DNA from: Perkinsus chesapeaki
Taxonomy: Eukaryota > Perkinsozoa > Perkinsida > Perkinsidae
Reading direction: 5' to 3'
Length of the DNA: 52,419 nucleotides
Assembly: GCA_013115145.1 (NCBI GenBank)
Contig: JAAPAO010000212.1
Coordinates: 1 to 52,419 of the forward strand
Within the stretch, counting starts at the first letter, position 1. Each line of letters opens with the position of its first letter. Below, one piece after another: positions 34,201-47,250 of the stretch. The position numbers were made by a program, and so were the translations under genes. The notes under the pieces are model-generated. The model was not told where the DNA came from. It was given only the letters and a program-made list of their open reading frames with translations, and ran no database searches.

Positions 34201-35965
34201 ACTGCTACTGCAGTCCTCTTGCGCTCACCACCTGAGCTCCAGATTACAATTGTCCCAGGGCCTCACGGGTGATTCTCCAACTGACTCTCCTCTTTAGAGT
34301 CAGAGCAGTTTGAAACTTCGAGTCCGAGTCGAGGTCGCCGAGTACGTTACTTGATATGCCTTTGATGTTTTCGTTTCCAACCAAAGAGTTCTGGCACTTA
34401 GCCAAACCGAGACTGCCAATCAGACGGTCAACTTTATCTTTTCTCGCGGCGGTGCTAATCTGCAATGAATAATTTATTAACACACCTTGATGAGAAGTTC
34501 AGCTGCTTTTCAGACAGGAATCTCCACCCGAGTTCTAAGATCTCGTCTATTCGTAGTGAAACGGTAATGAACAGTCACTCATAATGATGTACATGACAAG
34601 CAAGTCATGTACATCATGAAAATGACAAGGAATCCACGATTTCAAATCCTTGCTTGATACTCTTCTTATTAGCAATGCGCTGACCGCCGTTTGTCAAGTT
34701 TTCCACCCTCATCGAATGGAGAAGTTCTATCGGACTTTGTCGTTAAGAGAAGCCTCAAGTGTTCAAGGCTCATCTCACTCCTGGTATTCTGAGCCTGGCC
34801 GCGAATGATATGCTCTCGTTTGGTGTGGACGTGGCTAGCAGAGCATCATCCGACATGACGTATCTGATTGCACGGGGCTTAGCAACTGGTGTCTGTTCTT
34901 GGGAAAGTCCATGCGCGGAAGAAAAGTGCTTCGGTGATACACTGCGTAATACGCAGTTTGTTGGCAAGCCTCAGCGAGTTAATTGCTAAGCCTGCAGTTT
35001 TCGACATCCGTAGTCTAAAGAGTTTTGCCGATATCATCTCTTCAGGTATTAAATGATTCGTCGGATGGAATTCATAAGCTAATTTAACAGCCGTTGTTAC
35101 GAGAATGTTACGCTGCGGAACTTATGCGTAGAAGGCACGATTTCCACCCCTCGGGTTTTTCACCGTTGTGTCTCAATGGCGTGCAGGCCAGCTGCCCGCT
35201 GGCATCGGGGCCGGCATTGCTCATGATGAGACTCGCATGAAAATCTTACGCGAATTCGCTCTTAGAGTCAATGGGATTGATCGGTCTACCATTAATCTTC
35301 AACTCCACGCTCGAAGTTAAGCCCTTAGACTGAGAAGATGACCGTTCCACGAGTGAACATTATTATTCAATATAACTTGTATTGACGAAGGAGTACAAAT
35401 ATTAAAATGAAATGTAGTTAAACAGATCATAAAAAATATTATCAATATGAAAAAAATATATAATTTATATTCAAAATTTATATTATTAATTATGATAACC
35501 ATAATTGAAGTAATACATACGTAATCGCGGAGCGAGCGAAGCGAGCGGAGCTTATATTGCAGTGCGCGGTCGTTCGTGAGATAAATATAATCAATCGAAT
35601 AAGAATGTCGAATTTTTTGAGGAGCTCTTAGCAGTGATAACGACCGGCATCAATGGTACCTGAATCATTGAGCCTGGCTCAATGAGTAATACCCGTTCGT
35701 ATGCCATGGAGACACCCGTGATAGACTTTACTAAGTAAGCCTAGGGCTAGCAGTGTCTTACTTTACTGCTGGTTCTTCCCGATAAAACATTGAGGAATGT
35801 TGATTTGCCGCTACCGGATGGGCCCATAATGGCTGTCAAATGTCCCGGAGGGATAACCCCAGATAGATCGTTCAGGATCTGATCAACACGGGGAGTGACT
35901 TTTCGGGCGATTCTTCTCCTCGAAGCTCGCGATGGGACGCAGCAGCAATGGTTTTTCAACAACAT
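31276..35965 (-). CDS. ABCG-family half-transporter
   Basis: An ATP-driven membrane exporter in reverse (nucleotide-binding domain first) order. Main exons on minus: 35965-35762, 35329-35250, 34863-34779, 34459-34351, 34231-34132, 33935-33888, 33839-33734, 33691-33553, 33485-33385, 33291-33237 and 33151-33080. Further membrane-domain exons lie in about 32600-31760, and the last is 31413-31276. All checked junctions keep phase. Domains: Walker [18 protein letters not shown]-loop [12 protein letters not shown]; signature GISSGERKRT; Walker [15 protein letters not shown]-loop [13 protein letters not shown]. Then come six hydrophobic stretches, including [19 protein letters not shown] and a final helix before WKARTVY and stop. 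The signature has Ser where most ABCGs have SGG. Resemblance to ABCG2-type proteins is clear, but the substrate is unknown. The start at 35965 is provisional; upstream exons are possible. Confidence 0.85.
32868..32903. repeat. Short tandem repeat GCTCTTGGG, about 4 copies
   Basis: Four near-identical 9-10 bp units occur in an intron of the ABCG gene, next to palindromic stretches. Too small for functional inference. Confidence 0.7.
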
Positions 35966-36446
35966 GCTTTCAATAGCGTCATTGATCGACAGAATGACGT
36001 CGTGTTATGAACTCTGATAGAGTTACTCTAGCGATGCAGCCGCGGTGCTGGGCTAGCTCATCTGCAGCGCAGACTCTGCCGATCAAGACAACATCATAGT
36101 GAGTCTTACACCGTGTGAGGCTACCATCTACATAGCACGATTTTCCAGTCAAGTATTCGTTTAATGCTCTGAAATGCATCACATAGAAAGCGGACACAAT
36201 ATCCTCCTCCTCGCATACAGTTTAATAAATTTATTCTTTTTAATTAATAATTTCATCTCGACCTACTTTCTTGCTGCCCTCTTTAGTCATGACAGTGTAC
36301 TGCATGTCCGAATACTCAATGCACATGCCGCCGCGCCCTCCGGCAGAACCTTATGGCAAATACATATTAGTCGATGTAAAGTCAATGGTTTAATGGAACA
36401 TTAACTTGATACTGTGAGGAGGGCGTAGGTTCCACCCTCCACACTG

Positions 36447-36473
36447 TTCCACGGTGGAACGTCCACCGTGGAA
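36447..36473. repeat. 12-bp inverted repeat with 3-nt loop
   Basis: Arms TTCCACGGTGGA and TCCACCGTGGAA match perfectly. No T-run follows and no gene abuts it directly, so its role is unknown. Confidence 0.85.
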
Positions 36474-37118
36474 AAGTTTCACTCAACACTCGAGCTCTTC
36501 TTTTCGCAGTACATTTTTGGATGTGAACAGGAAACGGTCAGATTGCATAGATCGCTATGATCTATGCGCGTGTTTCAGGCGCGTGATGTCGGGATAGCTT
36601 CCTATATTGTTCCATGGTCAATTCAATCAGGTATTTTTTCACCGCGTCACTGTTTATGTCCGATCTCGGCTTACACTGTACACTACGAGCGGCTGTTGAA
36701 AACTAACCGTTTGTGACTTTGGACCCGAAACCTTCGAGATTCACGAATCACGATACTGAGTCCATTGTACGATACCATCCACAACGCAGTGTTGCAATGC
36801 AAGGGCAATCGTTCTACAAAGATCCTGGGTTTGGCTAGGCTTAAGAATTTAACCTAGCTTGAGCCAGGAGGCTATCTATATCTGTATATGAATAACACAT
36901 GTGGAATATACAGTTATCTTAGTCTTCAATGGCTCAGCCATGGTAATAAAGGTGATAATAAAGCGGCGAACAAGAGTATGCGATGGTCCTCTGTGGTCGA
37001 TTGTGATACCTTTATGTCCTCGGGCTGTCTCTCTCCCACTGTCCATTATACCAGTTAAAAATCCTGATCAAACACCCAAGTTGTTTCCTAGACCTTCGCG
37101 TGGAGCCGTCCTCCTAGT

Positions 37119-37150
37119 GGGAATGAAACGGTTTACCGTTTCGCATTCCC
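37119..37150. repeat. Imperfect inverted repeat
   Basis: GGGAATGAAACGG and CCGTTTCGCATTCCC flank a TTTA loop, with a single bulged base. It is similar in style to the hairpin at 36447. Confidence 0.75.
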
Positions 37151-37640
37151 GGTTACAGTGCGACTTTCCCGCGTGGAAGGTCTAGTCGATCTAGTCGGAG
37201 TCATTCATAGGGTTTTTCAGCATCTTAATTTACTCTGTACGAAAGCATGCTTTGGGAAAATGGCATGCCCAGTTCGCCAAGTCGTTAAACACGTTGTGAC
37301 AACTCTTGGGCTTGCGCATGCGTGCAGCTGCGACCACATTTGCTTCGCTCCGCTAAAAGCTGTGTCATGATTACATGCCTTTATCATCTCATTCACACAG
37401 CAACTTATTTTTAATCGCAGCTCTAAGCATACTAATAATCAGTATTACTACTATCAGTTTATTACCTGCGGAACTGATTAATATACTAATTAGTAAATAA
37501 GGTTAATTCATATTCACCACACTTTTAATGGTGTGTATCCTACTTTTTGCGAATCCATCTGCCACGTTTTCAAAGTGCAGAATCGCTTTGGAAGCCACAT
37601 CACATACTTTGTCACATCTCTCTTCTCAGCTCCTTTTCTC

Positions 37641-37791
37641 ATGGGCGGCTATCGCGATGATGGCTACCGCAGAAGGCGCGATGAGTTCGGACGAGATCGT
37701 AGAGGTGATGAGCGACAGCACCGGATAGGGGGAGAGGGAGGGCCGGACAGGGCCTGGCTTGAAAAGAGTAATAGTGGACGGGGCCGAACGC
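37641..37791 (+). CDS. 5' exon of an Arg-rich protein, unassigned
   Basis: ATG at 37641 opens a 50-codon frame beginning MGGYRDDGYRRRRDEFGRD, very rich in Arg, Asp and Gly, and ending at a GTACGT donor at 37792. The composition resembles RNA-binding or splicing-factor N-termini, but there is no diagnostic motif. A candidate next exon starts after the TTTGCAG acceptor at about 37847. Whether it connects to the membrane-protein exon at 38425-38772 is unresolved. Confidence 0.45.
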
Positions 37792-38236
37792 GTACGTGGA
37801 CCGCTACTCTAGTAACGTAATGGCCGTCATTATCGTGCACTTTGCAGGTCTTAAAAGCGCTTGCTCTCTCGATTGCTTGTACCGCACCACTAGTCGTAGC
37901 TTTCTCACCAATAAAAGACGGTATATGTTGCATCATCATTATATATGCATATTATATGTCTGATACGTGACTCGATCGACTATTAAACCTACAAAGTATG
38001 ATGTTACTGGATCGTCTATCACACAGTTGTTGATAATGTGGCCTCAAGGTGACACCACATCAACCACCTTGTCGCATCTCTAGGAAGCCTTCGTGGCATC
38101 TTTAGTTGATCGAACCGTTGCTGCTCCTTAAAGTATCAGTTAAAGCTCCAAGGTATTATCTTAGTCTCTCCTGTATGGTTAGGGATGAAGGATCGATGGG
38201 AAGCATGCTCCTCGAGGGAGATAGCAGATATGATAC

Positions 38237-38260
38237 TCACCGAGGATCGAACCCAGGTCA
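38237..38260 (-). other. tRNA T-arm-like segment
   Basis: Minus reads ACCTGGGTTCGATCCTCGGT, close to the T arm seen in VPS53 intron 3. It is followed on the same strand by GTGAGTATC, which looks like a 5' splice site. No flanking cloverleaf parts were found. Confidence 0.35.
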
Positions 38261-38424
38261 AAAACAGCAGCAGGGCAGAGGATATGGACAGTGAGGAGGC
38301 ATTGAAAATAGATATAAGAAGTAATAGGGGTATACTACTATTGTGATGAGAGGAAGGAGCGGTATGACATAATACAGTCCTCTTACAATGATTTGTGTCA
38401 CGACATCCTCAATATGACAATTAG

Positions 38425-38772
38425 TGCGGGACTGTTGGGATTGAACTGCCACGCTACGTTTGTGAAACTCGCTCATTTTTCGTCTCGGGTCGCCGACGTA
38501 AGGAGGTCCTACTGTATTTGGTCCTGAAGGCTTTGAAAGTGGTCAGTGAGGAGTTTGCTGTTTCAGAGACTCAAGAGGAGAAGGATCGAGAGGAACGATT
38601 TCATACTGCGGTAGTAGAGAGGGGGGGTCGGCAAATGCCATGGGAAGGAATGTTTTGGACGTTTTTTATTGCACTTTGTATTGGACTATATTTATACTAT
38701 TACATCATATATTTATATGCTTGGATTGAATTCAACAACTCACACACTGTATTGATAATCGCACTGGGTTGA
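38425..38772 (+). CDS. Probable last exon of a small single-pass membrane protein
   Basis: After an ATTAG acceptor-like sequence a 115-codon frame runs to TGA at 38772. A charged segment (EEKDREERFHTAVVERGG) is followed by one strongly hydrophobic stretch, FFIALCIGLYLYYYIIYLYA, and a short tail ending TVLIIALG. This pattern recalls small respiratory-complex accessory subunits, but no family is recognised. The upstream exon or start codon is not established. The frame could still be fortuitous because the flanking sequence is AT-rich. Confidence 0.4.
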   Translation, partial: CGTVGIELPRYVCETRSFFVSGRRRKEVLLYLVLKALKVVSEEFAVSETQEEKDREERFHTAVVERGGRQMPWEGMFWTFFIALCIGLYLYYYIIYLYAWIEFNNSHTVLIIALG

Positions 38773-39148
38773 TGTGTTTTGGTCGGTAGCTCTCCGGAGA
38801 GCCGCCGCACTAATCAGGCTTATTCTCTTTATTGGCCGACAGTTTTACTTTTACATTCAAGTGTGGTAACGATTAAAATTCTTATAAGAACATAGTAACA
38901 TTCAGTCGTGGAAGTCATAGGCATATTCACTTTCTAGTTGCTCTTCATTTGGAGTTGAATCCGTTTGTAGTAGAGGAATTCATTTGGTAACAGACCGATT
39001 CCAGGCCTCAGTAGATTCACATATTAATAGTCAATATCAATCAATAGTCTAATAATAGTTGATAGTCAATATCAATTCTCGGTAAAAGTCTGCCTGAATT
39101 TGCAACCAATACTTAGCGTTCATGAATGTGCCTTAGGTTCAGCGGGCA
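38773..39148. other. 5' flank of NKAP
   Basis: AT-rich spacer with a small direct repeat, ATAGTCAATATCAAT, at about 39026 and 39061. No gene is recognised. Confidence 0.45.
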
Positions 39149-41311
<2,163 letters not shown>

Positions 41312-42228
41312 GTGTTGTCGGTAACGTAAAATTTCATCACCCTTTTACTGTATGTCGATGTGTTGAGTTTAGTGATGCCATGGTCAATTATTCTGGTATA
41401 TTGGTCCCTTAGCCCCGGACGGTTACAGTGTACACGAACACGTCGCCCCTTACGTTCAGAACAACGACCAAAACCCTCCTTCTCCACACCTGTCATTTCT
41501 TGTTCCATAAAAGTTGTGTGTTAAATCTGGTCGGCCAGTGGGAGTCAGATTGTTGCTCTGTTTGTTTTCTAGCTCGGTATACTCACCTTAAACTGCCATA
41601 CCGGTATATGACCGCCAACTAGGTAACAGCCCATGCAACGTGACGCCGCCGTCCACAATTATGTCAAACGAGGCCTACGAGCTAGTCCATGCAACACTTG
41701 CGCAACGCGAGAAGTGACGGGAAGACTATCTTAGCAACTTGGCTATATGCACATAGAGAGTTGAGCTACAAATCCTCCAGCAGACACTAGAAAACGCAAA
41801 GGGCATCGAAATACGAAACGAAAAACTAAACGAATAGATTGGATCAACAAGCGGACCGACGATAATGACAACTCGGCAGGGAAGTCCTGTTTCGGTGGCT
41901 ACCATTGACATGACAAAGACATGTCATCAGCGACCCGCAGAGACTGGCATAGTTCTCGAGGAGGTCTAGATTGGGCTTTCGGATAGAATTTAGAATGACA
42001 ATACGTAAATCATGATTACGACTTTTTTACCTGAAGAATATGTTCGAAATAACAACACCGCACGAGCAATGACTATCAGTGGTCAAAGTTGTGGTCACCT
42101 TCTTGCACCAGGAAAGCTGCATTAGCACTTGGTCAAGGTGGGGCGTAGAACGGGATAACGATGTTCTTCGGACATAATACTGCACGCGCCTGAAGTATGT
42201 ATACGGCGAAGAGGGACACAGGGGAAGG
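41312..42228. other. No recognised gene
   Basis: Spacer between the convergent NKAP (plus) and papain protease (minus) genes. Short frames only; no repeat or RNA is recognised. Confidence 0.45.
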
Positions 42229-43743
42229 TCAAATGTCCTTGTGTGAATTGGGAAGAATTCGGATCATAGTCATAGTTTCTGAGGAACATGGTAGCCCCTG
42301 GAGGCAGCAATGGATGATGAGTTTGGTGAGGAAAGCGGCGGCTAAGAGCAAGTTGTTACCGCCTGGCGCACTAACTCCAGCTCGTTCAATGTATGCAAAA
42401 CCCTTCATTCCCCACGAGGTCCCCCATGAATTCATAATCTTCCAATATCTGAAGGAACCCGTCAGAGATTCACGTTTCATCCTTAATTGCTATAACTACG
42501 GTATCCCATCTTTAGAAGTGCCATATCCAACAATGGTAACCGCGTGGGTAACTTTCCCTTGGCCGCAGGTCTTAGCTGATAAAAGTAAATAGTAATACCT
42601 CACGAACAGGAGCACCACCTACCTGTGATGATCCCTGATTTGTAATTGCTGAATCCTGGACTGTCCGCATTAACCCCCACAGCAACAGGCCCAGTAGCCA
42701 CAGCGCTCATCAGACTCGCTTCATCTCCCTTAGGGACAGTAGCTACATAAATTAAGTCTCCTTCCTGCAATCGGCGGCAAATGATACAGATAAGAAACCT
42801 AGCCCTCGGCTGCGGGCTAGCACCCCACCTTTAAGCATTGGTTTTTGGGCTCAGCCACGAGTGAGGTCTTGCATTTTCCGGCTTTCGCATTGAAAGAGTA
42901 AATAGAGGCTTTGACCATACCTTCAGACTCGACGTATTCATAGGAGTTAGCTTCTGTTCCACCGTTACAACCACTGCATGGGAAAAGTAAATCAATCTGT
43001 AAAGTCCAAGTTGATTACTTATTCCCCCAGTCACCAGAACAATCGACAATTTGTTGGACTGAGAGTGGTATGACTTGTGGTATCTTAGCTTGAAGCTTGA
43101 ATCTGCTCTCCAACACGACTGAAAAGTGCGTTCATTGAAGGTCTACTCATCGCATTTACCGGTGGAGGCCATTGCATAGCAACATCCGCATTTGTTAAAA
43201 AAAGTACTCTGTTTTCTCACAGGGCCAAGAGCACCAGCAGCCTGCCAATCGATTGATGGCGGGGGATCACTGAAGAGATGTCTAACTTGAAAACCTGGAA
43301 CGACAGGATGATAAATACAATGGTGGGGAGTTTGTCTGCTCACGCGCAGGCTTGCTGGAATTTGAGATAGGTGGAGCCGCGCGGCAGGGCATAGTTTGCT
43401 TAAAAACTTCTTTCGGCATGTCGAAATACTCGTTCAAGCCAACCTCGTGTTCGATGTCACCTTAGCAATGGAAAATCTGCATTGAGCCTTCCATCCCCTC
43501 CATGACCTACTGTTTGCTTTAAGCTCTTCCATTTCCTTTATATTCTCAGCGAATGCATTCAGAGCAATCTTGTAGTCCTCTAGAGAGTCGTAGACTTTAT
43601 TGTATCTTCAAGGAGGCCCTGGAAATATCAAAACGAGAGAACAGGACTCACTTCATCATGAACTCTTGAAAACTGCTCTGAATATTATCGACTAAGGCTT
43701 GAACCGGCCACGAGACCAACAGATATCCGGAAGTGATTCTCAT
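42229..43743 (-). CDS. Papain-like (C1A) cysteine protease, copy A
   Basis: A secreted or lysosomal-type endopeptidase made as a zymogen. Exons on minus begin 43743-43652, 43605-43511, 43460-43344, 43294-43160, 43118-43019 and 42973-42829; three or so more cover 42760-42229. ATG 43743 starts a hydrophobic N-terminus (MRITSGYLLVSWPVQALV) that can serve as a signal peptide. An I29-type prodomain follows (YNKVYDSLEDYKIALNAF). The mature part has DWQAAGALGPVRKQ and the active-site cysteine in CGCCYAMAST, where typical papains have CGSCWAFS. QQIVDCSGDWGN and GCNGG follow. The catalytic histidine is in THAVTIVGYG and the asparagine in MNSWGTSWG. All catalytic positions are present. After the Asn motif the frame continues with an unusual hydrophobic tail (LLLAAAFLTKLIIHCCLQ) before stop 42229; an unseen last intron is possible. 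Paralogue of copy B at 45693-47250, same strand. Confidence 0.9.
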
Positions 43744-45692
43744 GACTAAAAGTGGTAGGTGGGACCTATGCAATGAAGCTCCTGAAAGAATGTGCGAAGT
43801 TATTGGTTAATTGCCTTCAAGCGTCGATGAACAACTGCGCATCCTGTCTCCTGTTTGCCTCCCTTGTGTCGTAAGGAGGCTCTTGGAAAAGTGCGCAACT
43901 TGGCACTTCGTTTAAGACAATCCCCTGTACGTACCTGTAATATCTATAAGTTCCTACTTCAGACAGGGCATTGGCCACTATGACAACGACTCATTATCGG
44001 ACAGACCGGGCGGTAACGTTTAAATGACTTCTCAACAGTCATCTTCGTGAGTTAGGGAGAAAAGAGGCCGCTTCTTGGTAGCTAAGCTTCATGTCCCCCG
44101 GTCTTACTGACATTTCAGACCTCATAGGGCGTTCCTGCCTGACTCTAGACGGTCTCTGAGCATCGGTCTCATTGGCCGCAAAACAGGTATTTACCGTAGA
44201 GAACTAGAAAACTGAACAAACCCTATTCTCCGTGTATCTCTTCGTATCAGTTCCAGTAGACTTCCTCAACAATACGGAGCCGTGTGAAGTGGCCCAACGC
44301 ACAACCCTAGCTCCACAATTTATTATCCATGACCATAGTCATGCCAAAAATGGGTAACTCTTTATCACACTGTAAGCCGACTACGCTGGTACAGACTTAA
44401 GTATGCCAGCAGAAGATTCCGAGCGAGGAGGATTGACCAAAGTCTCAGTGCTACGATGTCAGGTAAAATGGTATGAGCTCATGTCGCAGGATCTTTGCTT
44501 AAGAGACAGTCGACCTCCTAATAAACGGTATAGACTGAAGATTATGAGGAGTTCTGGACTAGTGCTGCTTGCATATCTTCGTAAGCATCGCAGTTTGCTC
44601 CTTGGCTATTGTCTATCATCGACCGCCTTCGGTTCAGAACCCCTGCCTCGGTGGTTTTACACCGATATGTGATCGGGTCGTCTCATTAGGTAATCAACCT
44701 AAATAATCACCTCATCGTGGTGCAGTTTCATGCATATGCTATTGGACGGTGATTTACTGAACACTCAGTCCGAGCTTTGCAGTATAGGGCTCGTACTGTA
44801 GGAGTGCTCCCTTAGCACGTCTAATCAACTTTTCTTACTTTCAGGGATAATGTGTAGCACAAGATATTGTGTGTAGCATAAAATAGCGTGCTTGTAATGA
44901 GCGCACGTTGTTGGTTGCACCACTCGTTCGTGGCAGTTTCGGGGTCATCCTTGAGTTGGTCAATCGAACTCGGGAAGCTAAGATGTCTTGTGGCCAAGTA
45001 TTTATGGCATCTTCGCAGTTATGGAAGGTTCCAAACCTCTATTTTTTTTGTTTTCCTCTTTGGGAGGCGCCACTCTTGCCCCTCTGCAGGCTATTTGTCT
45101 GGGTAAGACTCTCGCCACTCTTAGGAGCATCCTGGCCCTGAGATACCTTATCTGAGCGTTCTAGCAGAGCTTAATCTTGATCTAAGTATCGGCTCTTCCC
45201 AAGCTCCCGGAGAAGAAAGCGGTTTTACACTGATCAAACTCAACAAGTATTATACAAGAAATTTGCTGACAAGACTGATAAGATGTGGGCAAAGTGAATA
45301 GATGAACGAAGCTCACCTGGCCAGGTCTTGAACTTCATAGGGTTCACGGGCCGATGCTTCGCTCGCATCGAACAGATCAACAAAGATACCGGTGAACGAC
45401 ATTGTTTGCACGACGCTTTGATTACAGAATTATCACACCCATACTGGTTGTATGTTGCGAGCCGCAAAGAGTAACGTGACGCTACAGTAACTGTAGTACA
45501 GTTCAAGTAGGCCTACGAGCTGACTAAGACTTTAGTAATGGATACCTGGATGGGCTACATTTCTTGTAAGCACCACTGACTTTAAGACAATACAAAATAC
45601 CTGAAGAGATAAAGAACGCTTCGACCGCATCGGCGCCAATGCGGGGTTCATCAAAACGGAAAAGTGATTACCATTTTAGTGTTCCCAAAACA
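43744..45692. other. Spacer between the two papain genes
   Basis: Almost 2 kb without recognisable coding content on either strand. It holds the promoter of copy A and the 3' flank of copy B. Confidence 0.45.
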
Positions 45693-47250
45693 TCATTGCC
45701 TGCAGGGGGAACCTTTAACTGAACTCTTGAAAATGGGTATTTCCTGGCTCTGGGAAAGTATTCCACAAGCACCTATAGCATGTCGCATCTCCAAAGCAAG
45801 TAACGCAGGTCATCGCCGATTTCGGTCACCTCGACGCAATTTGGTGCCAGTTCGTTCGATATAGGCGAATCCTTCCATTCCCCAGGACGTGCCCCAACTG
45901 TTCATAACTTTCCAATACCTAAAGGCTGCCAGCTGCTGACAGCTGAGGAGCAACATCACAAAAACGGCTCACGGTGTTCCATCTGGGGCTCTTCCGTATC
46001 CAACAATCAAAACTGAATGATCGTGTGATCCCTCGCCGCAGGCTCTAGCTGAAAAAACATCATATCAGCGAGGGCCTATACCAGCCTAGGACTGGCAGCG
46101 CACTCTAGCTCTAACCTGTGATGATGCCTGATTTGTAATTTGCAAAGGCCGGAGCGTCAGCATGTAAGTCCACGGCAACTGGGCCACTGGCAACAGCGCT
46201 CATCATAAGAGCTTCGTTAGCAGCCGGTATTTTGTAAATCAGCCTCAAATCTCCTTCATGAGGGCAATAGGGGTACGGCTCCTAACTGAAGGGGTTGACA
46301 CACAGCGACGACTACCTTAAAGCACTGCTTCCTTGGATCATTTACAATGGAAGTCTTGCAGGCCCCCGTCTTTGCCTTGTAAGGATAATAAGACGCTTTA
46401 GTCATACCGTGCATCCTAGCATACTTATAGGCGTAACCGGGCTGTCCTCCCGAGCAGCCGCTAAATGTGAGAGGCATACCGAATTCTCGCCAATGGTAGG
46501 GCTACTGATTTCCTTGCGGTCCGCTGCAGTCGACAATTTGCTGAACTGACATGGGCACCACTCTCGGTAGTTTGGCTTGGATCTTGAATCTACTCTCCAT
46601 CACAGCTGAGAATAATGCACTGCACTTCCTATTTAAGTATCGACAATCACTCTCACCAGTGGCCGCTATAGCATAGCAACATCCACAATCCCTGGATCGA
46701 ATAACTTGCGTTCTCACTGGAGCGAGGGCCCCCGCGGCACTCCAATCCACGGAATCCGGCAGATCGACGAGTAGTCTTATGTTTTCAGAACCTAAATGCG
46801 CATCCAGTGGAACCTAGACGGTGAGTGAGGCTTATTGTTCCACTTTACTTGTATCATTAGAGGAGTGTTCGAGCAAAACACGACTCGCTCCGCAATCACT
46901 GATCTCATCGTCACCTTTGGGCAAATCGGAGTACTCATTAAGACCAACCTCGTGTGTGATATTATCTGGCAAGGACAAGATTGTATGCTTCGCCACGCTC
47001 ATTTAGCTTACTATCAGCTTTGAGCTCCTCTATGTCTCTCATGCTCTCGGCAAAGGCGCTCATGGCAGTATTGTACTCCTCAGGGGAGTTATAGACTTTG
47101 TTGTACCTAAAGGGAGCAGCATGTGGGTCAGTAGCCTGCAATAAGCACGCTTGCTCACTTCCTTATAAACTCCTTGAATGCTAGCTCAGTGTCCTGAACT
47201 ATGGATAACACAGGTTGGAGAAGGTATACGTACCCGAGGGACACTCTCAT
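45693..47250 (-). CDS. Papain-like (C1A) cysteine protease, copy B
   Basis: Same architecture and intron positions as copy A. ATG at 47250 starts MRVSLGYVYLLQPVLSIV, a likely signal peptide. The prodomain contains YNKVYNSPEEYNTAMSAF. The mature domain begins near DWSAAGALAPVRTQ, with the active-site cysteine in CGCCYAIAATG. QQIVDCSGPQG and FSGCSGGQPGYAYKYARMHG follow. The catalytic histidine is in HDHSVLIVGYG and the asparagine in MNSWGTSWGMEGFAY. The last exon encodes GACGILSQSQEIPIF, the conserved C-terminal segment of this family, and stops at 45693. Exact boundaries of the last two exons are not settled. All catalytic residues are present, so it should be active. Copies A and B are a tandem duplicate that has diverged substantially. 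Confidence 0.88.

Larger units (their letters stand above)
35966..37640. other. No recognised gene; strong hairpins
   Basis: A minus frame at 36197-35979 lies just upstream of the ABCG start and might be part of an earlier exon, but no splice join is convincing. Two strong inverted repeats occur at 36447-36473 and 37119-37150. A single GCTTCGCTCCGC motif is at 37342-37353. Confidence 0.4.

Noticed and set aside
31276-35965. ABCG locus as a degenerate pseudogene
   Set aside because: The many short frames suggested decay, but joining exons at GT-AG sites restores all ATPase and membrane motifs in phase.
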